DNA of 64,000 bases from Anoxybacter fermentans (GCF_003991135.1 NZ_CP016379.1:868001-932000); one strand, 5' to 3'; shown: positions 44,376 through 53,355, counted from the stretch's first letter. The notes: generated by a model not told the origin, from the sequence alone. Translations and numbers: made by a program.

Positions 44376-45326
44376 TTAAAGTAATTTTCCTTTCTCCATA
44401 ATCTTTTCACCATCAATGTATAAATCAGGTTTATTGATAATCCCATCCAGGTGACTATCCACTTCAATCTTACCGCCAAAACTTTTATTATCACCAATGG
44501 CAATATGAACAGTACCCATTACCTTTTCATCTTCTAATACATTTCCGGTGATGATAGCCTGGTCATTGGTACCTATACCAAGTTCGGCGATGTTTCGTGC
44601 ATCTTTGCCGTATTTAGCCAGAAGTTCCTCTAACTTTTTGGCGCCTTTGCCTCCGGTAATTTCAGTAACATATCCTTTTTCAACTTTCATTTTGATAGGC
44701 TCGTCTAATACACCGATACCAGCCATAGCTCCGTCGACTACAATAACACCTTCTGCTGTACCTTCTACTGGGGCAATATATGCCTCACCAGCTGGAAGAT
44801 TGCCAAACACTCCGGCTTCAGTATAAATACCGGTATCAGGATGGGCTTCTCTACCATCAATTGACATTGTAATATCTGTTCCTGCTTCAGTTACTATGCG
44901 GACTTCTTTTCCACGGGTTAGTTTTTCGGCATATTCAATACTACGTTTTTTTATTTTCTGATAATCAGCTGTGAGTGTACGTTTCATAATCTCTTCTGTA
45001 ATGCCGGGAAGAGTAGCTCCACGGGTTCCGGCCTGATTAGCTTCTCTTCTGGCCCTGGTGTGGGAAAGAGATTTGGAAGTAGGTGCGATAAAGACGTCAG
45101 CAGCTTTCATTAATTCAGCTACTGCCTTAGGTGGTTCTTCTCCGTGGTTACTTCGTTGGATTATTTCAACATAAATTGCTTCTGCGCCCAGGTTTTTGGC
45201 CTCTTCCCAGAGAACTTTAGCAATTTTTCGTGATGGTTCATCAGCAATTATTACTACCTGTTCTCCTGTCTTAATTCCTAAACAATCCTTAACAGCTATT
45301 TGAGCAGCCTTTTGTAATTCACTCAC
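44376..45326 (-). CDS. M29-type metallo-aminopeptidase
   Basis: 316 residues of the leucyl aminopeptidase/thermophilic peptidase family, which releases N-terminal residues from short peptides. Likely metal ligands lie in NLPAGEAYIAPVEGTAEG, ELGIGTN, TVHIAIGDN and KIEVDSHLDG. It is shorter than classic M29 enzymes (about 410), matching the compact subgroup. It begins 2 bp after the stop of the 123-residue protein. It is the last gene of the OPT/PqqD group, which suggests it trims the peptides imported by the OPT transporter. Confidence 0.87.
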   Translation of the reverse strand: MSELQKAAQIAVKDCLGIKTGEQVVIIADEPSRKIAKVLWEEAKNLGAEAIYVEIIQRSNHGEEPPKAVAELMKAADVFIAPTSKSLSHTRARREANQAGTRGATLPGITEEIMKRTLTADYQKIKKRSIEYAEKLTRGKEVRIVTEAGTDITMSIDGREAHPDTGIYTEAGVFGNLPAGEAYIAPVEGTAEGVIVVDGAMAGIGVLDEPIKMKVEKGYVTEITGGKGAKKLEELLAKYGKDARNIAELGIGTNDQAIITGNVLEDEKVMGTVHIAIGDNKSFGGKIEVDSHLDGIINKPDLYIDGEKIMEKGKLL

Positions 45327-45328
45327 TA

Positions 45329-45700
45329 TTACTGTACCTCCTTAAGATTATGGTCTTTTAGTTCATATTTGAGGATTTCTCCCCAGGAATGAATCTTTAA
45401 AATACCCTTTTGTTCCATTTCCATAAGTAAGGTTTTAGCCAATTCACCGGGTTGTTGAACTTTAACTTTTATTCCTGAAAGAAAACTTCCTTTAACTTCA
45501 ATATGACGTAATCCTTCTTTCAATACTTTGAATTCGATTTCATCCTTTTCCATCAACATATTTAATAATGCATTCCAGGCTTTCTTTTTAAATTTAATTT
45601 GAATCTGTTGGGAGTGGCGTTGAGATTTTACATAACCCCAGGCGTAAAGAACTGAAGTAGCTATGGCAAATAGAAGTATTCCAAGTAAAAAGTTACCCAT
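45329..45700 (-). CDS. Hypothetical membrane-anchored protein (123 residues)
   Basis: One N-terminal membrane helix (about 4-22) followed by a cytoplasmic helical and beta part with WNALLNMLMEKDEIEFKVL and LAKTLLMEMEQKGILKI, which could be a small winged helix. No family is recognised. It lies between the PqqD-like gene (21 bp) and the aminopeptidase (2 bp), so it is almost surely co-translated with the peptidase. Confidence 0.65.
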   Translation of the reverse strand: MGNFLLGILLFAIATSVLYAWGYVKSQRHSQQIQIKFKKKAWNALLNMLMEKDEIEFKVLKEGLRHIEVKGSFLSGIKVKVQQPGELAKTLLMEMEQKGILKIHSWGEILKYELKDHNLKEVQ

Positions 45701-45721
45701 TTCAGACCAACTCCAATTAAA

Positions 45722-46081
45722 TTATTTTGTTTTTGTATGAATAGATATTAAGCCATTTTTTTTGAGTAAACGAATAAAAGTAATAAGTCTTTCGTATATT
45801 GGTGCAGCTTCCTTTGGAAACTTTCTTTCTAATTTTTTGGCAATTTGCCTTATATTCTGCTTACCGTCACACTGTAACCAGACAAAACTACCTATTTTGT
45901 CAAGATCTAAAGTAGTCTGCTTGGGTGTTTTAAAAAGTTTTTGAAATAAGCGATCAATCCATGACTGACGATTGATGATTAGAGTTAAATTTCCTTCTTT
46001 AGATTTTGTCCATTTTACTTTTTCATTTCTTTTTGGTATCATTTCAAGTAAGTTTCCTTTTAGTTTATTAAAGATTGTCAT
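45722..46081 (-). CDS. PqqD-like peptide-binding protein
   Basis: 119 residues. The segment LDKIGSFVWLQCDGKQNIRQIAKKLERKF followed by FIRLLKKNGLI matches the PqqD/RRE winged-helix fold, which binds leader peptides of ribosomal peptides for modifying enzymes. No radical SAM partner, precursor gene or cyclase is adjacent; instead it lies between an OPT oligopeptide transporter and an aminopeptidase. It may therefore present or sense peptides in uptake rather than in biosynthesis. That role is inferred. Confidence 0.75.
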   Translation of the reverse strand: MTIFNKLKGNLLEMIPKRNEKVKWTKSKEGNLTLIINRQSWIDRLFQKLFKTPKQTTLDLDKIGSFVWLQCDGKQNIRQIAKKLERKFPKEAAPIYERLITFIRLLKKNGLISIHTKTK

Positions 46082-46115
46082 TTTCCAAAACCCCTTGTTT
46101 AAAAAATTTAAGAAA

Positions 46116-46140
46116 CGGGGGATAATATGATTATCCCCCG
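46116..46140 (-). other. Intercistronic hairpin between the OPT and PqqD-like genes
   Basis: Perfect stem CGGGGGATAAT-ATG-ATTATCCCCCG in the gap between the two genes. On the minus strand no immediate T run follows, so it is likely an mRNA-stabilising or partial attenuating stem that lowers downstream expression. Confidence 0.6.
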
Positions 46141-46180
46141 AAATAAATTCAATTCAATTATAATTTGTTTTTAATGCTTC

Positions 46181-48115
46181 TTATGCACTGATGTTAGTAT
46201 TTTGATCAATATCTTCCTCCTTAGCCCACCAGGAGTACATCATCATACTGATTACAAGCAGGGCGAAGAAGATAATTCCACCTAACTTACCAAAAATATT
46301 ATTTCCGAATCCGAGATTTACGTTAAAGTATGCAAAGATAGCCAGAATAACACCTAGAAGAGCATCTCCAGCAATTAAACCTGAAGCATAGAGAATTCCA
46401 GTTTCGCGTTTTGATTTAAAGATGCTATCATTGGCACTGAATTTATTTAATAGACCTCTGATAATACCACCGATAATGATAGGTGTACTGAGATGGATTG
46501 GCAGATAGAGACCAACTGCAAATGGCAGAGAACCGATACCGAAGAGTTCAACAATCAATGCAGTAAATACACCGGTTAATACGAGGGCCCAGGGTAGTGT
46601 ACCTTTCATAACACCTTCAACAACTAAAGACATCAATGTAGCCTGTGGTGCTGCCAGTTCTTTTGAACCAATGGTATAAGCTTCATGTAAGAGAATCAGG
46701 GTGAAACCGATTACCAGAGCTGAAACTAATACACCGATAATTTCACCATACTGCTGCTTTCTCGGAGTAGCACCAACTAAGAAACCGGTCTTCAAGTCCT
46801 GAGAAGTATCACCAGCAATAGCGATAGCGATACAAACCAGTGCGCCTACACTGAGGGCAGCAATCATTCCAGATTCTCCTGTCCAACCGAAAGCTTTAAA
46901 GAGGATTGTAGTAAAGAGCAGAGTAGCAATGGTCATACCTGAAGCTGGATTGGAGGAACTACCTACAATACCAACAATTCTGGAAGAAACAGTAACAAAG
47001 AAGAAACCAAAGACCAGTACAAAGAAAGCTCCCAGCGGACCAACAGGAAGTTGAGGTATAAATGCGATTAGTAAGAAGACAATAATAAGCAGACCGATAA
47101 CCCATTTAATAGGCATATCATCAAAGGTTCTTAAGTTTTTGCCACCAGTACTTTCAGTAAAACCAACAACGGCTCCTTTGAATGAACTCCAGATGGTTGG
47201 GATTGATTTTAGTAAGCTTACTACACCACCTAAAGCAACAGCACCAGCACCGATGTATCTAATATAATAATTCCAGATTCCCCAATAACCTAATTCAGAG
47301 ATGGGTTGAGATGCAGGATAGAAAGGAACAGTTAAGTGCTCACCTAAAGCAGCAATCAGAGGAATGAATACTAACCAACCCATTATACCTCCGGCTAACA
47401 TCAGAGCAGAAATTCGTGGACCAATGATAAAACCAACACCTAAGAGAGCTGGTAGAACATCCATACCCACTGCAGCACCCTTAAGTCCGGGGATGGACCA
47501 TTCAATTTCAGTTGGCCATAACTTAAATCCGTCAGCTAATAGTTTATATAAAGCACCAATAAACAGACCGGTAAATACTGTTTTTGCACCGGTTCCGCCT
47601 ACTTCACCGGCAACCAGTACTTCTGCACAGGCAGTACCTTCTGGATATGGAAGTTTACCATGTTCACCAACAATTAAGTGGCGACGGAGTGGAATCATGA
47701 AAAGAACACCAATTAAACCACCTAACAGAGCGATTAAAAACATTTTGAAAATACTAGGTTGAATACCCCAGATGATAAGAGCAGGAATAGTAAAGATAAC
47801 ACCTGCAGCCAGAGATTCACCAGCAGAACAGATAGTTTGTACCATGTTGTTTTCAAGAATAGAATTTCTTTTAAGAATACCTCTGATGATTCCCATAGAG
47901 ATTACTGCAGCCGGTACCGAAGCACTTACGGTCATACCAACTTTGAGTCCCAGATAAGCATTTGCAGCACCAAAAACAATAGCCATGAGAATACCTAAAA
48001 TGATAGAAGTGAGAGTAAACTCGGGTAATACCTTTTCGGCTGCAACGTATGGTTGGTACTCTTCACCCGGTATAGCCTCATAAGCAGTAGGATGAAGACC
48101 TTTTTTCTTTGTCAT
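46181..48115 (-). CDS. OPT-family oligopeptide transporter
   Basis: 644-residue transporter with about 15-16 membrane helices, bacterial OPT type. Motifs include GLKVGMTVSASVPAAVISMGI near the start, NNMVQTICSAGESLAAGVIFTIPALIIWG, LPYPEGTACAEVLVAGE, GSSSNPASGMTIATLL and DTSQDLKTGFLVGATPRKQQ. It imports short peptides with protons or possibly metal-peptide complexes, as YSL relatives do. ATG follows AAAAAGGGGG. It is first in the minus-strand group with the PqqD-like, 123-residue and aminopeptidase genes. Confidence 0.93.
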   Translation of the reverse strand: MTKKKGLHPTAYEAIPGEEYQPYVAAEKVLPEFTLTSIILGILMAIVFGAANAYLGLKVGMTVSASVPAAVISMGIIRGILKRNSILENNMVQTICSAGESLAAGVIFTIPALIIWGIQPSIFKMFLIALLGGLIGVLFMIPLRRHLIVGEHGKLPYPEGTACAEVLVAGEVGGTGAKTVFTGLFIGALYKLLADGFKLWPTEIEWSIPGLKGAAVGMDVLPALLGVGFIIGPRISALMLAGGIMGWLVFIPLIAALGEHLTVPFYPASQPISELGYWGIWNYYIRYIGAGAVALGGVVSLLKSIPTIWSSFKGAVVGFTESTGGKNLRTFDDMPIKWVIGLLIIVFLLIAFIPQLPVGPLGAFFVLVFGFFFVTVSSRIVGIVGSSSNPASGMTIATLLFTTILFKAFGWTGESGMIAALSVGALVCIAIAIAGDTSQDLKTGFLVGATPRKQQYGEIIGVLVSALVIGFTLILLHEAYTIGSKELAAPQATLMSLVVEGVMKGTLPWALVLTGVFTALIVELFGIGSLPFAVGLYLPIHLSTPIIIGGIIRGLLNKFSANDSIFKSKRETGILYASGLIAGDALLGVILAIFAYFNVNLGFGNNIFGKLGGIIFFALLVISMMMYSWWAKEEDIDQNTNISA

Positions 48116-48116
48116 T

Positions 48117-48191
48117 CTAAAAATGCCCCCTTTTTAAAATCTTTTGATAATTCCGAAAATTCTGCCTAAAAATTTGCGGCTCCTGACTTAT
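48117..48191 (-). CDS. Possible 24-codon leader ORF with AUA start upstream of the OPT gene
   Basis: A full consensus ribosome site AAGGAGGTGA (complement of 48196-48205) has no ATG, GTG or TTG frame of useful length after it. Nine bases later an ATA opens a frame reading SQEPQIFRQNFRNYQKIL and ending KRGHF; its TAG lies one base before the OPT ATG. AUA starts are very rare, so this is tentative. The other reading is a GTG-initiated three-codon peptide, or an obsolete site. Confidence 0.25.
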   Translation of the reverse strand: MSQEPQIFRQNFRNYQKILKRGHF

Positions 48192-48340
48192 GTCGTCACC
48201 TCCTTATATAAAATCTCACCATAAATATTTTATTATATTTATCAGTTTTTTGCAAGTCCGTTGAGCGGAAAAAATTAATTTTTAACTTAAATTACCAAAA
48301 AAATTATTAAATTTCATACCCGGTGGGGAATAATAAATCA

Positions 48341-48373
48341 AAAAACCACTGACTTTAAAGTTAGTGGTTTTTG
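48341..48373. terminator. Bidirectional terminator downstream of pssA
   Basis: AAAAACCACTGACTTTAAAGTTAGTGGTTTTTG hairpin reduced to its arms: AAAAACCACT/AGTGGTTTTT around GACTTTAAAGTT. On the minus strand it should end the psd-pssA transcript, but repeat copy 12 now lies between it and pssA. Confidence 0.8.
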
Positions 48374-48394
48374 TAAATTGAAAAGTATATTTAT

Positions 48395-48522
48395 GATTTT
48401 ACTCAAAAAGCTAATTTTTCGCTTCAAAAGAAATTTTTCGAACCATCTAAAGTTTAATTTCACTAAGATGGTTAAACGAAAAATTTCTATGGCGCTCAAA
48501 ATTAGCTTTTAGCAGTTTAATC
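48395..48522 (-). repeat. Palindromic MITE-like repeat, copy 12 (short form, at the pssA stop codon)
   Basis: 128 bp, GATTTTACTC to GCAGTTTAATC. Perfect 6-bp duplication ATTTAT at 48389-48394 and 48523-48528. The right-hand copy contains the pssA stop (complement of TTA, 48525-48527), so the gene is intact only because the target was duplicated. No central hairpins. Confidence 0.93.
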
Positions 48523-48524
48523 AT

Positions 48525-49049
48525 TTATATTTTTTGAAAAGGAATTTTAGAGACCATCAAATAAGAAAGAATTAAAATGATGGCTGGATAAAATAAAAAA
48601 TGATAATCATATCGATTAGTGACTAAAGTAACTAAAGAGAGTAAACCACCTGCTACAGTGATGGGAATTCCCTGAAAAACTCCTGCAAATTCAGTTACAT
48701 TATATCGGGCCAGACGATATGCACCAGAGATAGGAAAGCATGCAGTCAAAAGATAGCCGATATTACCCAGCTCATTTAAACTTAATCCCCAGGCTATTAC
48801 TGCCGGAGCTACGCCGAAAGAGATTAAATCAGATAAAGAATCCAGTTCTTTACCAAAATCACTGGTTAAGTTAAATCGACGGGCTACTTTGCCATCTGCG
48901 CGGTCTACACATGCCGCGATGATAATTAGAAATGCTGCAATATTAAATTTACCTTGAAAAGCATGTAGCAGGGCCAATATTCCCAAAAAGAGGTTAGTCA
49001 TAGTCAAAGTACAGGGAATCCAGTGCTTGTTTATGTTAATATGGATCAT
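48525..49049 (-). CDS. pssA: CDP-diacylglycerol-serine O-phosphatidyltransferase
   Basis: Makes phosphatidylserine from CDP-diacylglycerol and serine. 174-residue integral membrane enzyme with the CDP-alcohol phosphotransferase motif in VDRADGKVARRFNLTSDFGKELDSLSD (D-x2-D-G-x2-A-R ... D-x3-D pattern) and about five to six helices. Start ATG overlaps the psd stop in an ATGA arrangement, so the two enzymes of phosphatidylethanolamine synthesis are translationally coupled. A repeat element abuts its stop codon. Confidence 0.92.
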   Translation of the reverse strand: MIHININKHWIPCTLTMTNLFLGILALLHAFQGKFNIAAFLIIIAACVDRADGKVARRFNLTSDFGKELDSLSDLISFGVAPAVIAWGLSLNELGNIGYLLTACFPISGAYRLARYNVTEFAGVFQGIPITVAGGLLSLVTLVTNRYDYHFLFYPAIILILSYLMVSKIPFQKI

Positions 49050-49684
49050 TTAGAGATCACCCTTCCAATAACAGTTTTACCACCAATAACTTTATCGCCC
49101 TGCTGTACCAGAATTTCAACCTTATCCTTGGGTACAATAATCTCAGTACAGGAACCAAACTTAATAAGGCCAAAACGGTCACCTTGTTTTACTATATCTC
49201 CCGGTTTTACCCACCAGACAATTCGGCGGGCGATGAATCCGGTAATCTGATGAATCAGAATTTTAATTGTTCCTGTGTTAATTCCTATGGAGTTGCGTTC
49301 ATTTAATTCAGAAGCATGACTTTTAAAAGCTGGTAACATTTTACCAGGTCGATATTTATGAAAGTCAATTTTACCTCCGATAGGAATACGATTTATGTGT
49401 ACATTGAAGATGGAAAGGAAAATACTAACTTTAATAGCTTTATCCTTAATATAATCATTTTCATCAATTTCAACAATAGACATTATTTTTCCATCTGCTG
49501 GTGAGACTAAAAGATTTTCATCAAAAGGAATTTCCCTATACGGGTCTCTGAAAAAAAAGGTTGTAAATAGTGTTAAAATAAATGGGATTATTGCAATATA
49601 AGGATGAAGTAAGTAAGTTATAAGAGTTAAAATTGTAAAAATCAAAATATATGGAATCCCTTCTTTTGCTATTGGTAATTTCAT
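49046..49684 (-). CDS. psd: Phosphatidylserine decarboxylase (short proenzyme)
   Basis: Converts phosphatidylserine to phosphatidylethanolamine. 212 residues, the short archaeal/firmicute type. Two N-terminal membrane helices (about 10-45), LVSPADGKIMSI, FLSIFNVHINRIPIGG with the conserved His, and the autocleavage motif FGSC near 178, where the Ser would become the pyruvoyl group. It is first in the psd-pssA operon. PE synthesis fits a cell with two membranes, though many firmicutes also have it. Confidence 0.92.
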   Translation of the reverse strand: MKLPIAKEGIPYILIFTILTLITYLLHPYIAIIPFILTLFTTFFFRDPYREIPFDENLLVSPADGKIMSIVEIDENDYIKDKAIKVSIFLSIFNVHINRIPIGGKIDFHKYRPGKMLPAFKSHASELNERNSIGINTGTIKILIHQITGFIARRIVWWVKPGDIVKQGDRFGLIKFGSCTEIIVPKDKVEILVQQGDKVIGGKTVIGRVISK

Positions 49685-49913
49685 TTTAATTCCAACTCCT
49701 TTGCTAATATATAACTGTTCATTTGTATAATATCACAGAAAAGCGGTATAATCAATTCTTTTTAACTAAGTAAATTACGTTTGAGAGAAAGATTTTTTAA
49801 GGCATAAATCTGTCTGGTTATTCAATTTCGGTTGTTTTTATAATTATTTTATTATAAAATTAAGATTGATGATCAAAACTAAGGTAAAGAAATATATGGT
49901 AGGGAGGTTTACA

Positions 49914-51257
49914 ATGAAGGGATTTTACCATATCATTACATACGGTTGTCAAATGAATGAACATGATTCTGAGAGGTTAGCAGGTCAATTACGGGAATTA
50001 GGTTATTCTTCTATTGACGATTATACTAAAGCCGATATTATCATTCTTAATACCTGCTGTGTGCGGGAAAATGCTGAACTTAAGGTTTTTGGAAAGATTG
50101 GAGAGTTAAAGGCTCTGAAAAGAAAAAAACCTGATTTGATTATCGGCATTGCTGGCTGTATGATGCAGCAGGAAAATGTGGTTGAAGAATTACTTAAAAA
50201 ATATCCTCATGTAGATTTGATTTTTGGAACTCATAATATTCATCAATTGGGTGATTTGGTTCGTAAGGTAATTGAGAAAAGAAAGCGGATAGTAGAAGTC
50301 TGGGATGAAGGTCGGGAGTTAATACCTGAACTTCCATCTGAACGAAAATCACCTTTCCAGGCCTGGGTGTCTATAATTCTCGGCTGTAATAATTTCTGTA
50401 CTTATTGCATTGTCCCCTATGTGCGCGGCCGTGAAAGGAGCCGTCCTATGGAAGACATTATCAGGGAAGTTAAAAGATTAGTAGCTGACGGGGTGATTGA
50501 AATTACCCTTTTAGGGCAAAATGTCAACTCCTATGGGAAGGATTTTAAAAATTGCAAGGTAGGTTTTGCGGATCTACTTAAAGAATTGGACAAGATTGAA
50601 GGTCTTAAAAGGATTCGTTATATGACATCTCATCCGCGTGATTTTTCCGATAAGTTAATTGAAACTATTCGTGATAGTAAAAAAGTATGTGAGCATTTTC
50701 ATCTACCAATGCAGTCAGGTTCAAGTAGGATTTTAAAGAAAATGAACCGGGGTTATACCCAGGAGAGTTATTTAGAATTGATCAGAAAGATTAGAGAAGC
50801 CGTACCTGAGGCCAGTATTACTACTGATTTTATTGTTGGTTTTCCTGGCGAGACAGAAGAAGATTTTGCTGAGACATTGAAGGTTGTTGAGATGGTCGAG
50901 TTTGATGCAGCCTATACTTTTATGTATTCACCACGGTCCGGAACCCCTGCCGCAAAATTTGAAGATCAGATATCGGAAGAAGTTAAAAAAGAACGTCTTC
51001 AGCGGTTGATGGAACTTCAAGCTGAAAAGAGTTTAAAGAAAAATAAAAAACTTGAGGGACAGATTGTAGAAGTTTTAGTTGAAGGTGAGAGTAAAAGTAA
51101 TCCCGAACGCTTCCAGGGCCGGACCAGAACCAATAAATTAGTACTTTTTGATAAAAAAGACGAGGATTTGACTGGGAAGTTGGTCAATATCAGGATTAAT
51201 CGGGCACAAAGTTGGAATCTCTATGGTGAGATTGTCAAAGGTTTTAGAGTTTTGTGA
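49914..51257 (+). CDS. miaB: tRNA-2-methylthio-N6-dimethylallyladenosine synthase MiaB
   Basis: Radical SAM enzyme that adds the 2-methylthio group to i6A37 of tRNA. 447 residues: UPF0004 domain with cysteines in YGCQMNEHDSE, NTCCVRENAE and AGCMMQ for the auxiliary cluster; radical SAM CxxxCxxC at Cys158, Cys162 and Cys165 (GCNNFCTYC); FHLPMQSGSSRILKKMNRGYT; and a C-terminal TRAM domain. ATG 49914 follows AGGGAGG. It needs the product of MiaA, encoded 8.7 kb downstream, past mutS and mutL. Confidence 0.95.
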   Translation: MKGFYHIITYGCQMNEHDSERLAGQLRELGYSSIDDYTKADIIILNTCCVRENAELKVFGKIGELKALKRKKPDLIIGIAGCMMQQENVVEELLKKYPHVDLIFGTHNIHQLGDLVRKVIEKRKRIVEVWDEGRELIPELPSERKSPFQAWVSIILGCNNFCTYCIVPYVRGRERSRPMEDIIREVKRLVADGVIEITLLGQNVNSYGKDFKNCKVGFADLLKELDKIEGLKRIRYMTSHPRDFSDKLIETIRDSKKVCEHFHLPMQSGSSRILKKMNRGYTQESYLELIRKIREAVPEASITTDFIVGFPGETEEDFAETLKVVEMVEFDAAYTFMYSPRSGTPAAKFEDQISEEVKKERLQRLMELQAEKSLKKNKKLEGQIVEVLVEGESKSNPERFQGRTRTNKLVLFDKKDEDLTGKLVNIRINRAQSWNLYGEIVKGFRVL

Positions 51258-51322
51258 TTATCGATGAAGAACAATTGTAAATAGTCACGATGGGGAGTTG
51301 TAATTGTAAGGAGGTTTTTAGA

Positions 51323-52387
51323 GTGGTAAAAAAGTATTTGTTTTTTATTAGTATAATTTTATCTATTATATTTATTTTTGGAATAACTGTAAAGGCTGAG
51401 TTACCGGAGATTGAGCTTGAGATTCCAAAATCAATACATTTGAAAGCAGAAAAGATGATCTTTTCTGAGAATGGTGCTAAATTTGCCATTTTATTTCAGG
51501 AAACCAGGCCCACAAAAAGGAGGAGACAAGTAATTTATATTTATGATTTTGTTCAGAAAAAATGGTCTAAAGGAGTAGACCTTTCTGAAGGTTTTCCCGA
51601 AGAGTTGGAGCCTTTAGCTTTTAATTATGATGGAAGTAGATTGGCTTTTCGTTTAAGAGAAGACTTACTTATCTTAGATACTGTAAATAATAAACTGACC
51701 CACCATATTAAAGGTGTAGGCTCTATGACAAAAGCATCATTTTCTTATGATGATCGCTTTTTAGCTTTTTTGATGAATGCAGAATGGGAAGTTCCCACCA
51801 GCCTGGTTCTGCTTGATCTGAAAGCATCAGATCAAGAATCTGCTTTGATTCCGTGTGTTGAGTATTCTGGTGAATTGAAGGCTGCTGGCCCAATTACCTG
51901 GTCAAAAGATAATAAGCAAATTTACTATGTAGAAGAATACACCTGGGGTACTGTAAATTCTCTGGGGGTGTTAAAAAGATATAGTGTTAACGAAAAAAAG
52001 GTGGAAGAGGTCTATGCTTTAAAAGCTTCTTCTTCCAGGGTAACTAAATATTTTTTTAGTCCAAATGGTCAATATCTGGCCATGATTATACGGGAACTGG
52101 ATGAATCATTACGAAAGAGTCGTTATGGTCTTTTGATTCAAAGGCAGGGTGAATTTGTATACGGGACGATGTTAGAGAATTGGCAGGATGAAGTAGAGTT
52201 AGATATAACTGATAACTTTTCGACGGCAGGTTGGATAAAAAATGAGAAATTTTATTGGATAAACCGGGATAAGATGGGATCTAAGTTGTATATTTATAAT
52301 CTTTTGGAAAAGCAGTTGATAAAGTATAATTTTAAGGAACATATTTATATTGCTCCTGCAGGTATGATAATTAAGCTTGTAAGATGA
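51323..52387 (+). CDS. Exported beta-propeller-like protein (WD40/TolB-like)
   Basis: 354 residues with an N-terminal signal sequence (about 1-25, ending TVKAE). The rest has repeated four-strand patterns with the SPNGQYLAMII / SYDDRFLAFLM / NYDGSRLAFRL signature of WD40-like/TolB N-terminal propeller blades. No catalytic motif is visible. GTG 51323 with AAGGAGG at 7-bp spacing is better than the ATG at 51290. Being between miaB and mutS on the same strand, it may share the miaB transcript. Likely a periplasmic binding scaffold; function unknown. Confidence 0.7.
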   Translation: MVKKYLFFISIILSIIFIFGITVKAELPEIELEIPKSIHLKAEKMIFSENGAKFAILFQETRPTKRRRQVIYIYDFVQKKWSKGVDLSEGFPEELEPLAFNYDGSRLAFRLREDLLILDTVNNKLTHHIKGVGSMTKASFSYDDRFLAFLMNAEWEVPTSLVLLDLKASDQESALIPCVEYSGELKAAGPITWSKDNKQIYYVEEYTWGTVNSLGVLKRYSVNEKKVEEVYALKASSSRVTKYFFSPNGQYLAMIIRELDESLRKSRYGLLIQRQGEFVYGTMLENWQDEVELDITDNFSTAGWIKNEKFYWINRDKMGSKLYIYNLLEKQLIKYNFKEHIYIAPAGMIIKLVR

Positions 52388-52455
52388 TAATTTATTATAT
52401 GTTGGTATGGATCTGAAAAGTTCTGGCTTATTTACGACGGGGAATAAATTTAAAA

Positions 52456-52560
52456 GGAGCATGTTTTTGGATACATGCTCCTGAGATTGTTGATAAACTG
52501 TGGGAGCAAGTTATGTGCGCCTCCACTTTTTCAACAACCTGAGGAGCATGTTTTTGAACG
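52456..52560. repeat. Short nested repeats, relative of the second palindromic family
   Basis: GGAGCATGT...ACATGCTCC hairpin (52456-52481), then ATTGTTGATAAACTG ... GAGCAAGTTAT ... CTTTTTCAACAACCTGAG, which matches the right end of the element at 31400-31630. GGAGCATGTTTTTG recurs directly at both sides, and CCTGAG flanks both ends. It may be a heavily deleted copy. Confidence 0.55.
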
Positions 52561-52578
52561 CCTGCTACTTTGCCTGTA

Positions 52579-53355
52579 TTATTTCTTTTTATTTTTAATA
52601 ATTTCTTCCCATTCATTGATAGCTTCTTGAATGGTAGATATTTTTGCCCCATATTTTTTAAGTAAGTCCAGGACTTGTTTTAATTTAACCGGTGAAAAGT
52701 AATATTTGTTACCGTCTTCAGCTATTTCGTGGAAAATCATAATCAACCATGCATTCTCATTTTTTGCTCTTTTGATCCAATATTCAATGATATTTAATGA
52801 AGTGTTCTTTAACATTACGAGAGTATATTGGTGTGGTTGTTCTTTGACTCCAAAAATAATCAGTTCTTCAGTTCTTGCAGCTCTATAATTATTTTTAACC
52901 AGAGCTTCTATGTATGAATTCCAAACAGTCATTGGACTACAAAAGTAGGCGTTATCGAGGGTTATCAGTTTAGCTGCAACAAGAACATTGCGTGAACCAA
53001 CAATTTCGTCATATAAGGCATTTAAATCTAATTCTTTTAAATCCTGGTGGCTTCGGGAGTGAGAGCCAATCTCCCAACCGGCTTCTTTTAATTCTATAAG
53101 TTGTTCTAAACTCATATGATTAGGCCGGTCGATAAAATTGGTAGGCACAAAGATTGTACCTTTATAACCATATGATTCCAGTAAAGGAAACGCATTTTTA
53201 TAAACTCCTGTATAACTATCATCAAAATGTAACAGTACCCGAAATTGTTGTTCAGTTATTTTTGATTCTTCTTCTGCAATGGCAGATATGTTAAGACTTC
53301 CAATTGCAATAATTAGAATGAACATGGTTTTAGCTAAAAATAACCACTTTTTCAT
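52579..53355 (-). CDS. Exported polysaccharide deacetylase (NodB family)
   Basis: 258 residues with a signal peptide (about 1-28, ending ISAIAEE, no lipobox). NodB motifs: LLHFDDSYTG with the catalytic and metal Asp pair, SHSRSHQDL with the metal His pair, and a late IFHEIAED segment. It would remove acetyl groups from a wall or exported glycan. The protein is compact for the family with a reduced middle part. Convergent with the propeller gene and divergent from mutS. Confidence 0.85.
   Translation of the reverse strand: MKKWLFLAKTMFILIIAIGSLNISAIAEEESKITEQQFRVLLHFDDSYTGVYKNAFPLLESYGYKGTIFVPTNFIDRPNHMSLEQLIELKEAGWEIGSHSRSHQDLKELDLNALYDEIVGSRNVLVAAKLITLDNAYFCSPMTVWNSYIEALVKNNYRAARTEELIIFGVKEQPHQYTLVMLKNTSLNIIEYWIKRAKNENAWLIMIFHEIAEDGNKYYFSPVKLKQVLDLLKKYGAKISTIQEAINEWEEIIKNKKK

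Noticed and set aside
47364-47998. Overlapping plus-strand frames inside the OPT gene
   Set aside because: Low-complexity antisense of membrane helices, with no start signals; the minus-strand OPT motifs are unambiguous.
51244-51489. Minus-strand frame over the start of the propeller gene
   Set aside because: No ribosome site; the plus-strand signal peptide and AAGGAGG site are clear.
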